From the NCBI GenBank assembly GCA_016783225.1, contig JADHWZ010000042.1:1-12630 (forward strand): 12,630 nt of DNA, read 5' to 3'. The position numbers and the translations under genes were made by a program. The first letter of the stretch is position 1. Each line of letters begins with the position of its first letter. This document shows positions 5,993 to 12,630 of this stretch, one piece after another. Under the pieces are notes generated by a model, which was not told where the DNA came from, made no database searches, and was given only the letters and a program-made list of their open reading frames with translations. This DNA is from Dehalococcoidia bacterium. GTDB taxonomy: Bacteria; Chloroflexota; Dehalococcoidia; GIF9; UBA5620.

Positions 5993-7183
5993 TTGAACAA
6001 GAAGACAGTTAGAGATATCGATATCCTGGGAAAGAAGGTATTAGTCAGGGTCGACTTCAATGTACCTCTAGATCCCGAGACCGGTGCTATTGGCGACGAT
6101 ACACGTGTTCGTGTGTCTTTACCCACTATCAAGTATCTGCTGGACAACAAAGCCAAGGTTATCCTTTGCTCTCACCTGGGGAGACCCAACCGTAGAGAAA
6201 AGGAGTTGAGTTTGGCCCCGGTAGCACAGCGGCTTTCCCAGCTTCTAGGTCAAGAGGTCAAGATGGCTACTGATTGCATCGGGCCAGAACCGGAACAGAT
6301 GGTTTCTGCTCTGAAGGAAGGTGAAGCCCTGATGCTGGAGAACCTCCGCTTTCATCCCGAAGAGGAGGAAAACGACCCCGCCTTTGCCCAGGCTTTAGCT
6401 CGATTGGCAGAGGTGTTCGTTAATGATGCTTTCGGTACTTCTCATCGAACTCATGCCTCCACAGTAGGCATCACTCAATACCTTCCTTCGGTTGCCGGCT
6501 TCCTGATTGAAAAGGAACTGGAGATTATGGATAAAGCACTGAATAATCCAGAGCGTCCTTTTACGGCTCTCATTGGTGGAGCCAAGATAAGTGACAAGAT
6601 GGGAATGCTGGAAAACGTACTGGACAAGGTCGATTCCCTGCTGGTTGCTGGCGGTATGGGTGCCACGTTCTTGAAATCCTTGAAATACGAGATGGGAGAG
6701 TCCCTGGTTGTAGAGGAAAAAGTGGGGGTGGCCCAAAAGCTGATAGATAAAGCCGCAGACAAGGGCGTACATCTCCTCATGCCCTCTGATGTGGTTGTGG
6801 CCAACAAGTTTGATTCTCAAGCCAAGTCGAAAACTGTTTCCATAACAAACGTGCCTTCCGGCTGGTATGTTATGGACATCGGGCCGAGGACAACCAAGCT
6901 GTTTGCAGCCAAGCTGCGCAAGAGCAAGACAGTTATCTGGAACGGCCCGGTGGGAGTGTTCGAGTTCCCTCGATTCCAGAAAGGCACTCATGTTATCGCA
7001 GAAGTGCTAGCAGGCCTGGATGCCACTACGGTGATCGGTGGCGGCTCGACAGCCGAAGCAGTACAGGAAATGGGACTGGTGCATAAGATGACTCATGTTT
7101 CCACCGGCGGCGGGGCTTCCCTCAAGTTTCTCGAGGGGAAACCTCTGCCGGGGATAACTGCCCTACTGGATAAGAAGGGATGA
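5993..7183 (+). CDS. pgk: Phosphoglycerate kinase
   Basis: 396 residues, the normal bacterial length. It catalyses reversible phosphate transfer between 1,3-bisphosphoglycerate and ADP in glycolysis/gluconeogenesis. Signature elements are all present: RVDFNVP at 19-25, SHLGRP at 60-65, LENLRF at 115-120, the VNDAFGTSHRTHAS substrate loop around 143-156, GGAKISDK at 195-202, NGPVGVFE at 317-324 and the nucleotide-binding GGGSTAEA at 349-356, followed by STGGGASLKFLEG near the C-terminus. The start codon is TTG at 5993, with GGAGG seven bases upstream and directly after the cooC stop; no in-frame ATG exists before the RVDFNVP block, so TTG is required. Its stop overlaps the apgM start as ATGA, indicating translational coupling. 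Confidence 0.97.
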   Translation: MNKKTVRDIDILGKKVLVRVDFNVPLDPETGAIGDDTRVRVSLPTIKYLLDNKAKVILCSHLGRPNRREKELSLAPVAQRLSQLLGQEVKMATDCIGPEPEQMVSALKEGEALMLENLRFHPEEEENDPAFAQALARLAEVFVNDAFGTSHRTHASTVGITQYLPSVAGFLIEKELEIMDKALNNPERPFTALIGGAKISDKMGMLENVLDKVDSLLVAGGMGATFLKSLKYEMGESLVVEEKVGVAQKLIDKAADKGVHLLMPSDVVVANKFDSQAKSKTVSITNVPSGWYVMDIGPRTTKLFAAKLRKSKTVIWNGPVGVFEFPRFQKGTHVIAEVLAGLDATTVIGGGSTAEAVQEMGLVHKMTHVSTGGGASLKFLEGKPLPGITALLDKKG

Positions 7184-8391
7184 GCAAACTGGAGCAAATC
7201 GAGAAAATCGCTATCCTGTCACCTTCCAAGATCGCTCTGGTGGTTATTGACGGTTTGGGCGGCTTGCCCCATCCTGAGACCGGGAAGACAGAGCTGGAAA
7301 CCGCCAAAACTCCTAATCTCGACCACCTGGCAGAGAAGGGTGTCTGCGGGCTTATTGAGCCACTTGGCCCTGGACTGACTCCTGGTAGCGGGCCAGCCCA
7401 CCTGGCCCTTTTCGGCTACGACCCCTTCCAGTTTACCATTGGAAGGGGCATTCTGGAGGCATTAGGTATCGACTTTCCCCTTCAACAGGGGGATGTGGCA
7501 GCCAGAGGAAACTTCTGCACCGTAGATAGTGAAGGTGTCATCGTAGACCGCCGCGCCGGCCGCATCTCTACCGAAGAATGCGCCAGGTTATGTCAACAAT
7601 TGGGTCAGATTAAACTAGACGAGGTTAAACCGCTCGTTTCCCCAGTTAGGGGGCATCGCTTCCTAGTAGTTTTTCGAGGCAACAACCTCTATCCTGATAT
7701 CAGTGACTCTGACCCAAACCAGGTGGGCCTGAAGCCCAACGAGGTTATGGCTCTTTCACCGGAAGCTGAGAAAACTGCCGCCCTGGCTGGACAGTGGGTG
7801 GCCAAGGCAAGGGATATCCTGGCGAATTCATATCCAGTCAATATGGTCTTGCTGCGCGGCTTTTCCCAACACCCCTCCTTCCCCAGCATGAGTCAGGTAT
7901 ACAAGGTAAACCCTGTGGCTATTGCCACCTACCCTATGTATCGCGGGCTAGCTAAACTGGTGGGGATGGAAGTGGTAGACGTAGACAGTGACAGCTCTAT
8001 AGAACAGGAATTTGCCATTCTGGCTCAGCACTATGCCAGCTACGATTTCTTTTTCCTTCACGTCAAGCAGGCTGATGCTGCCGGTGAAGATGGCGATTTC
8101 GACGAGAAGGTCCGGGTCATAGAAGAAGTCGACGCGGCTATGCCTCGGCTAACAGACCTCCAGCCAGACGTAATTGTAGTAACTGGGGATCACTCTACTC
8201 CTGCTTTACTAAAGGGTCATAGCTGGCATCCTGTCCCCTTCCTGTTGTTCTCCCGGTGGTGTCGAACCGATGATGTGACTGAGTTCTCTGAGCGAGCCTG
8301 CGCTAAGGGCACCCTGGGAAGATTCCCCGCCTTGGAGGTCATGCCTCTTGCCTTGGCTAATGCCCTGAAGCTCACCAAATTCGGTGCCTGA
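7180..8391 (+). CDS. apgM: Cofactor-independent phosphoglycerate mutase, archaeal ApgM type
   Basis: 403 residues, interconverts 3-phosphoglycerate and 2-phosphoglycerate through a phosphoserine intermediate; a two-metal enzyme of the alkaline phosphatase superfamily. Seen: metal-binding D24 in VVIDGLGG, LPHPETGKTELETAKTPNLD typical of the ApgM branch, the nucleophile S70 in LTPGSGPAHLALFGYDP, HVKQADAAGEDGD at 294-306, and the second metal set in VTGDHSTP (336-341) and GHSWHPVPF (346-354). The length is near 400, as in archaeal-type enzymes, not the roughly 510 of bacterial GpmI. The ATG at 7180 overlaps the pgk stop by four bases; the purine-rich AAGAAGGG sits right against it, so translation probably depends on coupling. 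Bacteria using ApgM include Dehalococcoidia and other anaerobes. Confidence 0.95.
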   Translation: MSKLEQIEKIAILSPSKIALVVIDGLGGLPHPETGKTELETAKTPNLDHLAEKGVCGLIEPLGPGLTPGSGPAHLALFGYDPFQFTIGRGILEALGIDFPLQQGDVAARGNFCTVDSEGVIVDRRAGRISTEECARLCQQLGQIKLDEVKPLVSPVRGHRFLVVFRGNNLYPDISDSDPNQVGLKPNEVMALSPEAEKTAALAGQWVAKARDILANSYPVNMVLLRGFSQHPSFPSMSQVYKVNPVAIATYPMYRGLAKLVGMEVVDVDSDSSIEQEFAILAQHYASYDFFFLHVKQADAAGEDGDFDEKVRVIEEVDAAMPRLTDLQPDVIVVTGDHSTPALLKGHSWHPVPFLLFSRWCRTDDVTEFSERACAKGTLGRFPALEVMPLALANALKLTKFGA

Positions 8392-8402
8392 GGAGGCCCT
8401 AT

Positions 8403-9161
8403 ATGCGTGTACCGATAATCGCCGGCAACTGGAAGATGAACACCACTGTTGAGCAGGCAGTTGAGCTTGTACAGGAAATGAAGGACACATTAGATGCAAT
8501 AGAGGGCGTGGAGAAGGTCCTTTGTCCCCCTTTTATCTCCCTTAGTGCTGTCAGCGGGCTCATAGCTGGTTCCTCTATAAAACTGGGAGCCCAGAACCTC
8601 TATTTTGAGGAGAAAGGAGCCTATACCGGCGAGGTCTCTCCCCTGATGTTGGCCGGGCTGTGTCAATACGTCATCATAGGTCATTCCGAGAGGCGGCAGT
8701 ACTTTGGGGAGACGGACGAAATGGTTAACAGGAAGGTTGAAGCAGCACTGAAGGTTGGTCTTAAGCCTATTTTGTGTGTCGGCGAGCGATTGGAAGAAAA
8801 CGAAACGGGGAAGACAGAGGAGGTAGTCACCAGGCAAGCTAAGGGAGCCCTGGTTGGTATTGACTCACCGCGCGAGCTAGTCATTGCCTACGAGCCAGTC
8901 TGGGCTATTGGCACCGGCAAAGCGGCTACCGGCGACCAGGCCAATACCACCATTGGCCTCATCCGACACGTCGTCTCCCAGTTATACGGCGAACAGTTTG
9001 CTCAAAACCTGCGCCTTCAATATGGCGGCAGCGTTACCAGCACCAACATTGCCGAGTTTATATCCCAACCGGAGATTGACGGCGCCTTAGTCGGCGGAGC
9101 CAGTCTGAAAGCGACCGAATTTCTCGGCATTGTGGAACAAACAGCTAATGCGAAGAGATAA
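8403..9161 (+). CDS. tpiA: Triose-phosphate isomerase
   Basis: 252 residues, a standard-length TIM barrel converting dihydroxyacetone phosphate and glyceraldehyde 3-phosphate. Active-site residues are intact: N9 and K11 in AGNWKMN, the electrophile H94 in IIGHSERR, and the catalytic base E164 in AYEPVWAIGTGK, whose WAIGTGK is the mobile loop 6. Phosphate-binding segments YGGSV and GALVGGASL close the barrel. The start is ATG at 8403 with AGGAGG (8391-8396) six bases upstream; this ribosome site uses the last base of the apgM stop. The stop TAA shares its last base with the miaA ATG. Part of the same transcript as pgk and apgM. Confidence 0.98.
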   Translation: MRVPIIAGNWKMNTTVEQAVELVQEMKDTLDAIEGVEKVLCPPFISLSAVSGLIAGSSIKLGAQNLYFEEKGAYTGEVSPLMLAGLCQYVIIGHSERRQYFGETDEMVNRKVEAALKVGLKPILCVGERLEENETGKTEEVVTRQAKGALVGIDSPRELVIAYEPVWAIGTGKAATGDQANTTIGLIRHVVSQLYGEQFAQNLRLQYGGSVTSTNIAEFISQPEIDGALVGGASLKATEFLGIVEQTANAKR

Positions 9162-10078
9162 TGAATCGGGTTATTGCCATCGTAGGGCCTACTGCTGTAG
9201 GAAAGAGTAAGCTGGCTATTTCCCTCGCCCAGGCCCTTGATGGCGAGGTTGTCAATGCTGACAGCCGTCAAGTTTACCGCTATATGGACATCGGCACCGC
9301 CAAGCCGAGCCTCGAGGAGCAGCGCTCTATCCCACACCATCTCATTGACATAGTTGAACCCAGCGAGACTTTCAGCCTGGCCCTTTTTCAACCACTGGCC
9401 TATAAAGCAATCGAAGACATTCTGCAACGGGACAAACTCCCGCTGTTAGTGGGAGGTAGCGGCCTCTATGTGTGGTCGCTGATCGAGGGCTGGCACATCC
9501 CCAAAGTCCCTCCCAATCCTCACTTTAGGCGCCAAATGGAGCAAAAAGCGGCTAAAGAAGGGGTTAGCTCGCTGCACCGGCAACTCCAAGAGATAGACCC
9601 AGAGGCAGCGAGGAAAATAGACCCCCACAACGTGCGCCGCGTGATCAGGGCTCTTGAAGTGTACGAGGCAACACATACCCCCTCCTCTCAGCTTCAGGGA
9701 AAGGGACCACCTGCCTTCGATACTCTCATCTTAGGACTGACCACCCACAGAGATGAGCTATACCGGAGAATCGACGACCGAGTTGACAGAATGATAAAGC
9801 AGGGCCTGGTGAAAGAGGTAAGCCGGTTAGTCGAGAAAGGCTACGGATTAGATCTCCCCGCTATGTCCAGTGTGGGTTACAGACAGATTGGGCAGTTCCT
9901 CCAAGGGGAAATAGCCCTCTCCACGGCCATTCAGCAAATCAACTTTGAAACCCACCGCTTTGCTCGCCACCAGTACGCCTGGTTTAGTCTGAAGGACCCC
10001 AGGATTCGCTGGTTTGACATACAAGACGACATCGAGAAGAAAGTTCTGTGCCTGGTAGGAGAAGAAACGAAGACATGA
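9161..10078 (+). CDS. miaA: tRNA dimethylallyltransferase (MiaA)
   Basis: 305 residues, transfers a dimethylallyl group from DMAPP to N6 of A37 in tRNAs reading codons that begin with U. Seen: P-loop GPTAVGKS at 9-16, the DSRQVYRYMDIGTAKP block at 34-49 that contacts substrate, PHHLIDIVEP at 58-67, VGGSGLYV at 97-104, and IDPHNVRRVIRALEVYE at 153-169. The later QINFETHRFARHQYAWFS region matches the usual tRNA-contacting C-terminal part (family form often QxTRxYAKRQxTWF); the alteration is within family variation. The ATG overlaps the tpiA stop as TAATG, and its own stop overlaps the next start as ATGA. Placement behind glycolysis genes is operon packing, not a shared pathway. Confidence 0.96.
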   Translation: MNRVIAIVGPTAVGKSKLAISLAQALDGEVVNADSRQVYRYMDIGTAKPSLEEQRSIPHHLIDIVEPSETFSLALFQPLAYKAIEDILQRDKLPLLVGGSGLYVWSLIEGWHIPKVPPNPHFRRQMEQKAAKEGVSSLHRQLQEIDPEAARKIDPHNVRRVIRALEVYEATHTPSSQLQGKGPPAFDTLILGLTTHRDELYRRIDDRVDRMIKQGLVKEVSRLVEKGYGLDLPAMSSVGYRQIGQFLQGEIALSTAIQQINFETHRFARHQYAWFSLKDPRIRWFDIQDDIEKKVLCLVGEETKT

Positions 10079-11223
10079 CCAAGAAGGCCTTCATCATAGT
10101 CCTTCTAATCCTTATTTCCCTCACTTCCGTCTCCTGCCGCCAAGAAGCCCCTCAGGAGGTTACCCGTGTCGATGGATTTCGGGTCATCTTGTACGAACCT
10201 GAGGTCGAATTCCCCGACTCGATCAGCTTCGATATAGAGGTGGAGGGTGAAGCCGAGATCTCTGAGATTGCTCTTCACTACCAAATAGACAAGTTGAGCC
10301 CTATTCCGGTGACCAGCATAGCCTTTCCCTCCTTCGAAACAGCCTTAGAGGTAAAGGCCAACTGGAAATGGGACATGAGAAAAACCGGTGGATTGCCCCC
10401 AGGCGCTAGGCTAAGATACTGGTGGTCGATAGAGGACGTCGAGGGGAACGGCGCTGAAACGGACGTGACCAATCTTAGTTTTGATGATCGGCGTCATTCC
10501 TGGAAAAGCCTCGCCAGTAACAGGATAGACCTATCCTGGTATGAGGGCAGCAATTCCTTTGGACAGGAGTTGCTGGCTGCTGCTGAAGAGTCACTGGATA
10601 GGCTGGCTACGGACATCGGCGCTCAACCAGGGGAAAACGCCAGAATATACGTCTATTCCAGCGCACAAGACCTACGTGAAGCCTTGATCTATCCTCAGGA
10701 ATGGACAGGCGGCGTCGCCTATGCCGAGTACGGGACTATGGCCATCGGTATCTCTACACGGGACCTCGACTGGGGCAAGAGGACCATAGCTCATGAGCTG
10801 GCCCATCTGGTAATCCATCAGGCTATCTTCAGCGGCTACGGGATGCAGTTGCCCACCTGGCTGGACGAAGGTTTAGCTATGTATGCCGAAGGTGAGTTAA
10901 GTATTGAAATGAGGCGCACCTTGGAGGATGCAATCTATCAGGGGAAGCTCTTTTCGGTCAAGAGCCTATCCAGTTCCTTCCCCGCCCAGTTTGAAGCAGC
11001 CTATCTCGCCTATGCCCAAAGCTACAGCCTGGTTGAATTCCTCCTGGAGGAACACGGCGGTAAACCAAAGATGCTGGAGCTGCTGAACGCTTTCAAAGAA
11101 GGCAGCGGCTATGTTGAGGCCCTAGACCAGGTATATGCTCTTGACATCGAGCAACTGGACAATCTGTGGCGCCAGCATGTTGGCTCGTCCTCTGGGTACA
11201 TTGCCTTGTCCTGCATAGGTTGA
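10075..11223 (+). CDS. Secreted lipoprotein metallopeptidase, peptidase MA-like (gluzincin)
   Basis: 382 residues from the chosen start. A hydrophobic signal (KKAFIIVLLILISLTSVSC) ends in a lipobox-like S-V-S-C with Cys21, suggesting lipid anchoring outside the membrane; Ser at -3 is less usual. Residues about 30-140 look like an extracellular beta-rich domain with no family I can name. The zinc protease motif is H240-E-L-A-H244, followed by WLDEGLAMYAEG with E265 as the probable third ligand, the arrangement of peptidase MA-like gluzincins (PF13485 type). Its substrate is unknown. The frame also opens at 10048, but the ATG at 10075 overlaps the miaA stop (ATGA) and directly precedes the signal peptide, so it is preferred. 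It sits between miaA and a peptide-binding protein, so supplying peptides for uptake is a tempting inference only. Confidence 0.85.
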   Translation: MTKKAFIIVLLILISLTSVSCRQEAPQEVTRVDGFRVILYEPEVEFPDSISFDIEVEGEAEISEIALHYQIDKLSPIPVTSIAFPSFETALEVKANWKWDMRKTGGLPPGARLRYWWSIEDVEGNGAETDVTNLSFDDRRHSWKSLASNRIDLSWYEGSNSFGQELLAAAEESLDRLATDIGAQPGENARIYVYSSAQDLREALIYPQEWTGGVAYAEYGTMAIGISTRDLDWGKRTIAHELAHLVIHQAIFSGYGMQLPTWLDEGLAMYAEGELSIEMRRTLEDAIYQGKLFSVKSLSSSFPAQFEAAYLAYAQSYSLVEFLLEEHGGKPKMLELLNAFKEGSGYVEALDQVYALDIEQLDNLWRQHVGSSSGYIALSCIG

Positions 11224-11249
11224 AAGAGTAGCGTATGTGCAGGGTAAAT

Positions 11250-12630
11250 ATGCGACCATTCCTCTTAGTGCTTCTGATTACCGCCCTATGTTTGAACAGC
11301 ACCTGCCTTCTATGGGACGGGCAAGACTCCCTGTCAATCCCCCAGAAGAACACCCTAACCCTTGTTGACGCCGGCCCAATGACCCTCGACCCGACAATCT
11401 CACAGGACGTAGGTTCTCACTCCTACATCATGCAGATCTTCAGCGGGCTGGTTGCTCTGGACGAGAACATGGAACCGGTAGGAGATATAGCTGAGCAGTG
11501 GGACATAAGTGACGATGGGAAAACCTACACCTTCCATCTGCGTCAAGACGTCAGCTTTCACGATGGGAAGAAGGTTACCGCCAGAGACTTCAAGTATTCC
11601 TGGGAGAGGGCCTGCCATCCTGACACCGAGTCGCCTACTGCACCCACTTACCTCAACGACATCGTTGGTGTGAAGGAAATGCTGGCCGGTGAGACAGAAG
11701 CAATCGAGGGAGTCAGGGTTCTCGACGACTACACCCTACAGGTTACCATGGATGCCCCCAAAGCCTATTTCTTGGCCAAGTTGACTTATCCAGTAGCCTT
11801 CGTAGTAGACGAAGCCAACGTAAAATCGGGCGAGGAGTGGTGGCATAAGCCCAACGGCAGCGGCCCCTTTAAACTCAAGGAGTGGAGAGAAGACGAGCTT
11901 GTCCTCCTGGAACGCAATGAGACTTATTATCGGGATAAGGCTAAGCTGAGCTACGTTGCTTTTCTACTTTGGGGGGGCGTGCCAATGCAGATGTATGAGA
12001 GGGGCGAGATTGACGCCACCTATGTCTCGCTGGACAATCTAGAGCGTGTCATGGATGAGAGCAATCCCCTGCACCAGGAACTCGTAGTATTGCCTGAGCT
12101 GAGCCTAGTCTATATTGGGCTAAACACCACTAAGCCTCCCTTCAATGACCCCAAGGTGCGCCAGGCCTTCTGCCGGGCCGTAGATATACAGAGGCTGATA
12201 AGTCAACTCCTCAAAGGTTCGGTGATTCCAGCCGACGGCATTCTGCCTCCAGGGATGCCAGGCTATGGCGGGGAGATTCAAGGACTCGACTACGATCTGG
12301 AGCAGGCAAGAACCCTAATCGCCGAGGCCGGGTATGCAGACGACGCCGATCTCCCCCCTCTTGCCTTTACTGTCCCTGGTGAGGGTGGCAATGTTCCCAC
12401 CTGGCTGACGTCTATTCTGTGGCAGTGGAAGCAGGGCCTGGAAGTTGAAATCGAGGTGAGGCAACTTGAGTCCGAAGCCTATCTCTACCGGCTTGACGAG
12501 GAAATGGATGAGATGTTCTTCTTTGGCTGGGTAGCCGACTATCCTGACCCGCAGAACTTCTTGGAAGTCCTGTTTCACAGCCAAACCGTGAACAATAAGG
12601 GCAAGTATAGCAACCCTGACGTTGACAGCC
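11250..12630 (+). CDS. ABC transporter substrate-binding protein, family 5 (Opp/Dpp type), 3' end outside window
   Basis: About 460 codons are present and the frame is still open at the window's end. Family 5 binding proteins capture oligopeptides, dipeptides or related solutes outside the membrane. Seen: a hydrophobic leader (MRPFLLVLLITALCLNSTC), then LDPTISQDVGSHSYIMQIFS, the domain signature YTFHLRQDVSFHDGKKVTAR at 93-112 with DFKYSWERA, GSGPFKLKEW, GEIDATYV, YIGLNTTKPPFNDPKVRQA, and GWVADYPDPQNFLEVLFHS. The leader has two cysteines (14 and 19) but neither has a good lipobox, so lipid anchoring is uncertain. ATG 11250 is preferred because AGGG lies just upstream; the in-frame ATG at 11235 (MCRVN extension) is the alternative. 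It begins 26 bases after the peptidase gene, so is probably cotranscribed. Permease and ATPase genes would be expected to the right. Confidence 0.92.
   Translation, partial: MRPFLLVLLITALCLNSTCLLWDGQDSLSIPQKNTLTLVDAGPMTLDPTISQDVGSHSYIMQIFSGLVALDENMEPVGDIAEQWDISDDGKTYTFHLRQDVSFHDGKKVTARDFKYSWERACHPDTESPTAPTYLNDIVGVKEMLAGETEAIEGVRVLDDYTLQVTMDAPKAYFLAKLTYPVAFVVDEANVKSGEEWWHKPNGSGPFKLKEWREDELVLLERNETYYRDKAKLSYVAFLLWGGVPMQMYERGEIDATYVSLDNLERVMDESNPLHQELVVLPELSLVYIGLNTTKPPFNDPKVRQAFCRAVDIQRLISQLLKGSVIPADGILPPGMPGYGGEIQGLDYDLEQARTLIAEAGYADDADLPPLAFTVPGEGGNVPTWLTSILWQWKQGLEVEIEVRQLESEAYLYRLDEEMDEMFFFGWVADYPDPQNFLEVLFHSQTVNNKGKYSNPDVDS

Noticed and set aside
6395..6991. 198-residue antisense open frame within pgk
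   Set aside because: It mirrors a highly conserved pgk coding region; composition and translation show no family features.
1..12630. CRISPR array or tRNA gene
   Set aside because: Reading both strands showed no regularly spaced direct repeats and no cloverleaf candidate with a TTCRA-type arm.

Overview
The window reads as a piece of a chromosome from an anaerobic bacterium, most plausibly Chloroflexota of the Dehalococcoidia type. This is inference from gene content: a CooC-type nickel-insertion ATPase (CO dehydrogenase / Wood-Ljungdahl metabolism), an archaeal-type cofactor-independent phosphoglycerate mutase in a lower-glycolysis operon, and an Opp/Dpp-type substrate-binding protein. No rRNA or other taxonomic marker is present.

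Layout. (1) Positions 1-137 hold one end of an IS3-family insertion sequence on the minus strand, with the first 17 codons of its orfA. (2) Positions 135-4922 (minus strand) form a three-gene defence operon read leftward from a promoter near 4945-4973: a winged-helix/nucleotidyltransferase fusion (MNT antitoxin type), a HEPN-domain protein (HepT type toxin), and a 1265-residue type IIG (Eco57I-class) restriction-modification enzyme. The IS end abuts the enzyme's last codon, and the stop codon appears to be the first three bases of the IS, so the enzyme is probably truncated at its C-terminus. (3) Positions 4974-5131 are noncoding, with short hairpins and no recognised RNA. (4) From 5132 to the end, a compact plus-strand operon starts from a good sigma70-like promoter (5132-5160): cooC, pgk, apgM, tpiA, miaA, a lipoprotein metallopeptidase of the peptidase MA type, and an ABC-transporter family 5 substrate-binding protein that runs off the window. 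Gaps within it are at most a few tens of bases and several junctions overlap (ATGA, TAATG).

How the genes work together. Pgk, ApgM and TpiA are three enzymes of triose-phosphate interconversion used in glycolysis or gluconeogenesis. MiaA (tRNA A37 prenylation), a secreted protease and a peptide/solute-binding protein follow in the same transcript. CooC at its head is unusual because its client is a nickel enzyme, not glycolysis. The defence operon is an accessory block: hand-counted lines in it fall near 38-43% G+C, while one line in tpiA gives 63%. The most notable points are the TA-like MNT/HEPN pair in one transcript with a type IIG enzyme, two small palindromes at that operon's promoter and Shine-Dalgarno, the IS truncation of the enzyme, and a low-G+C recognition half inside it.
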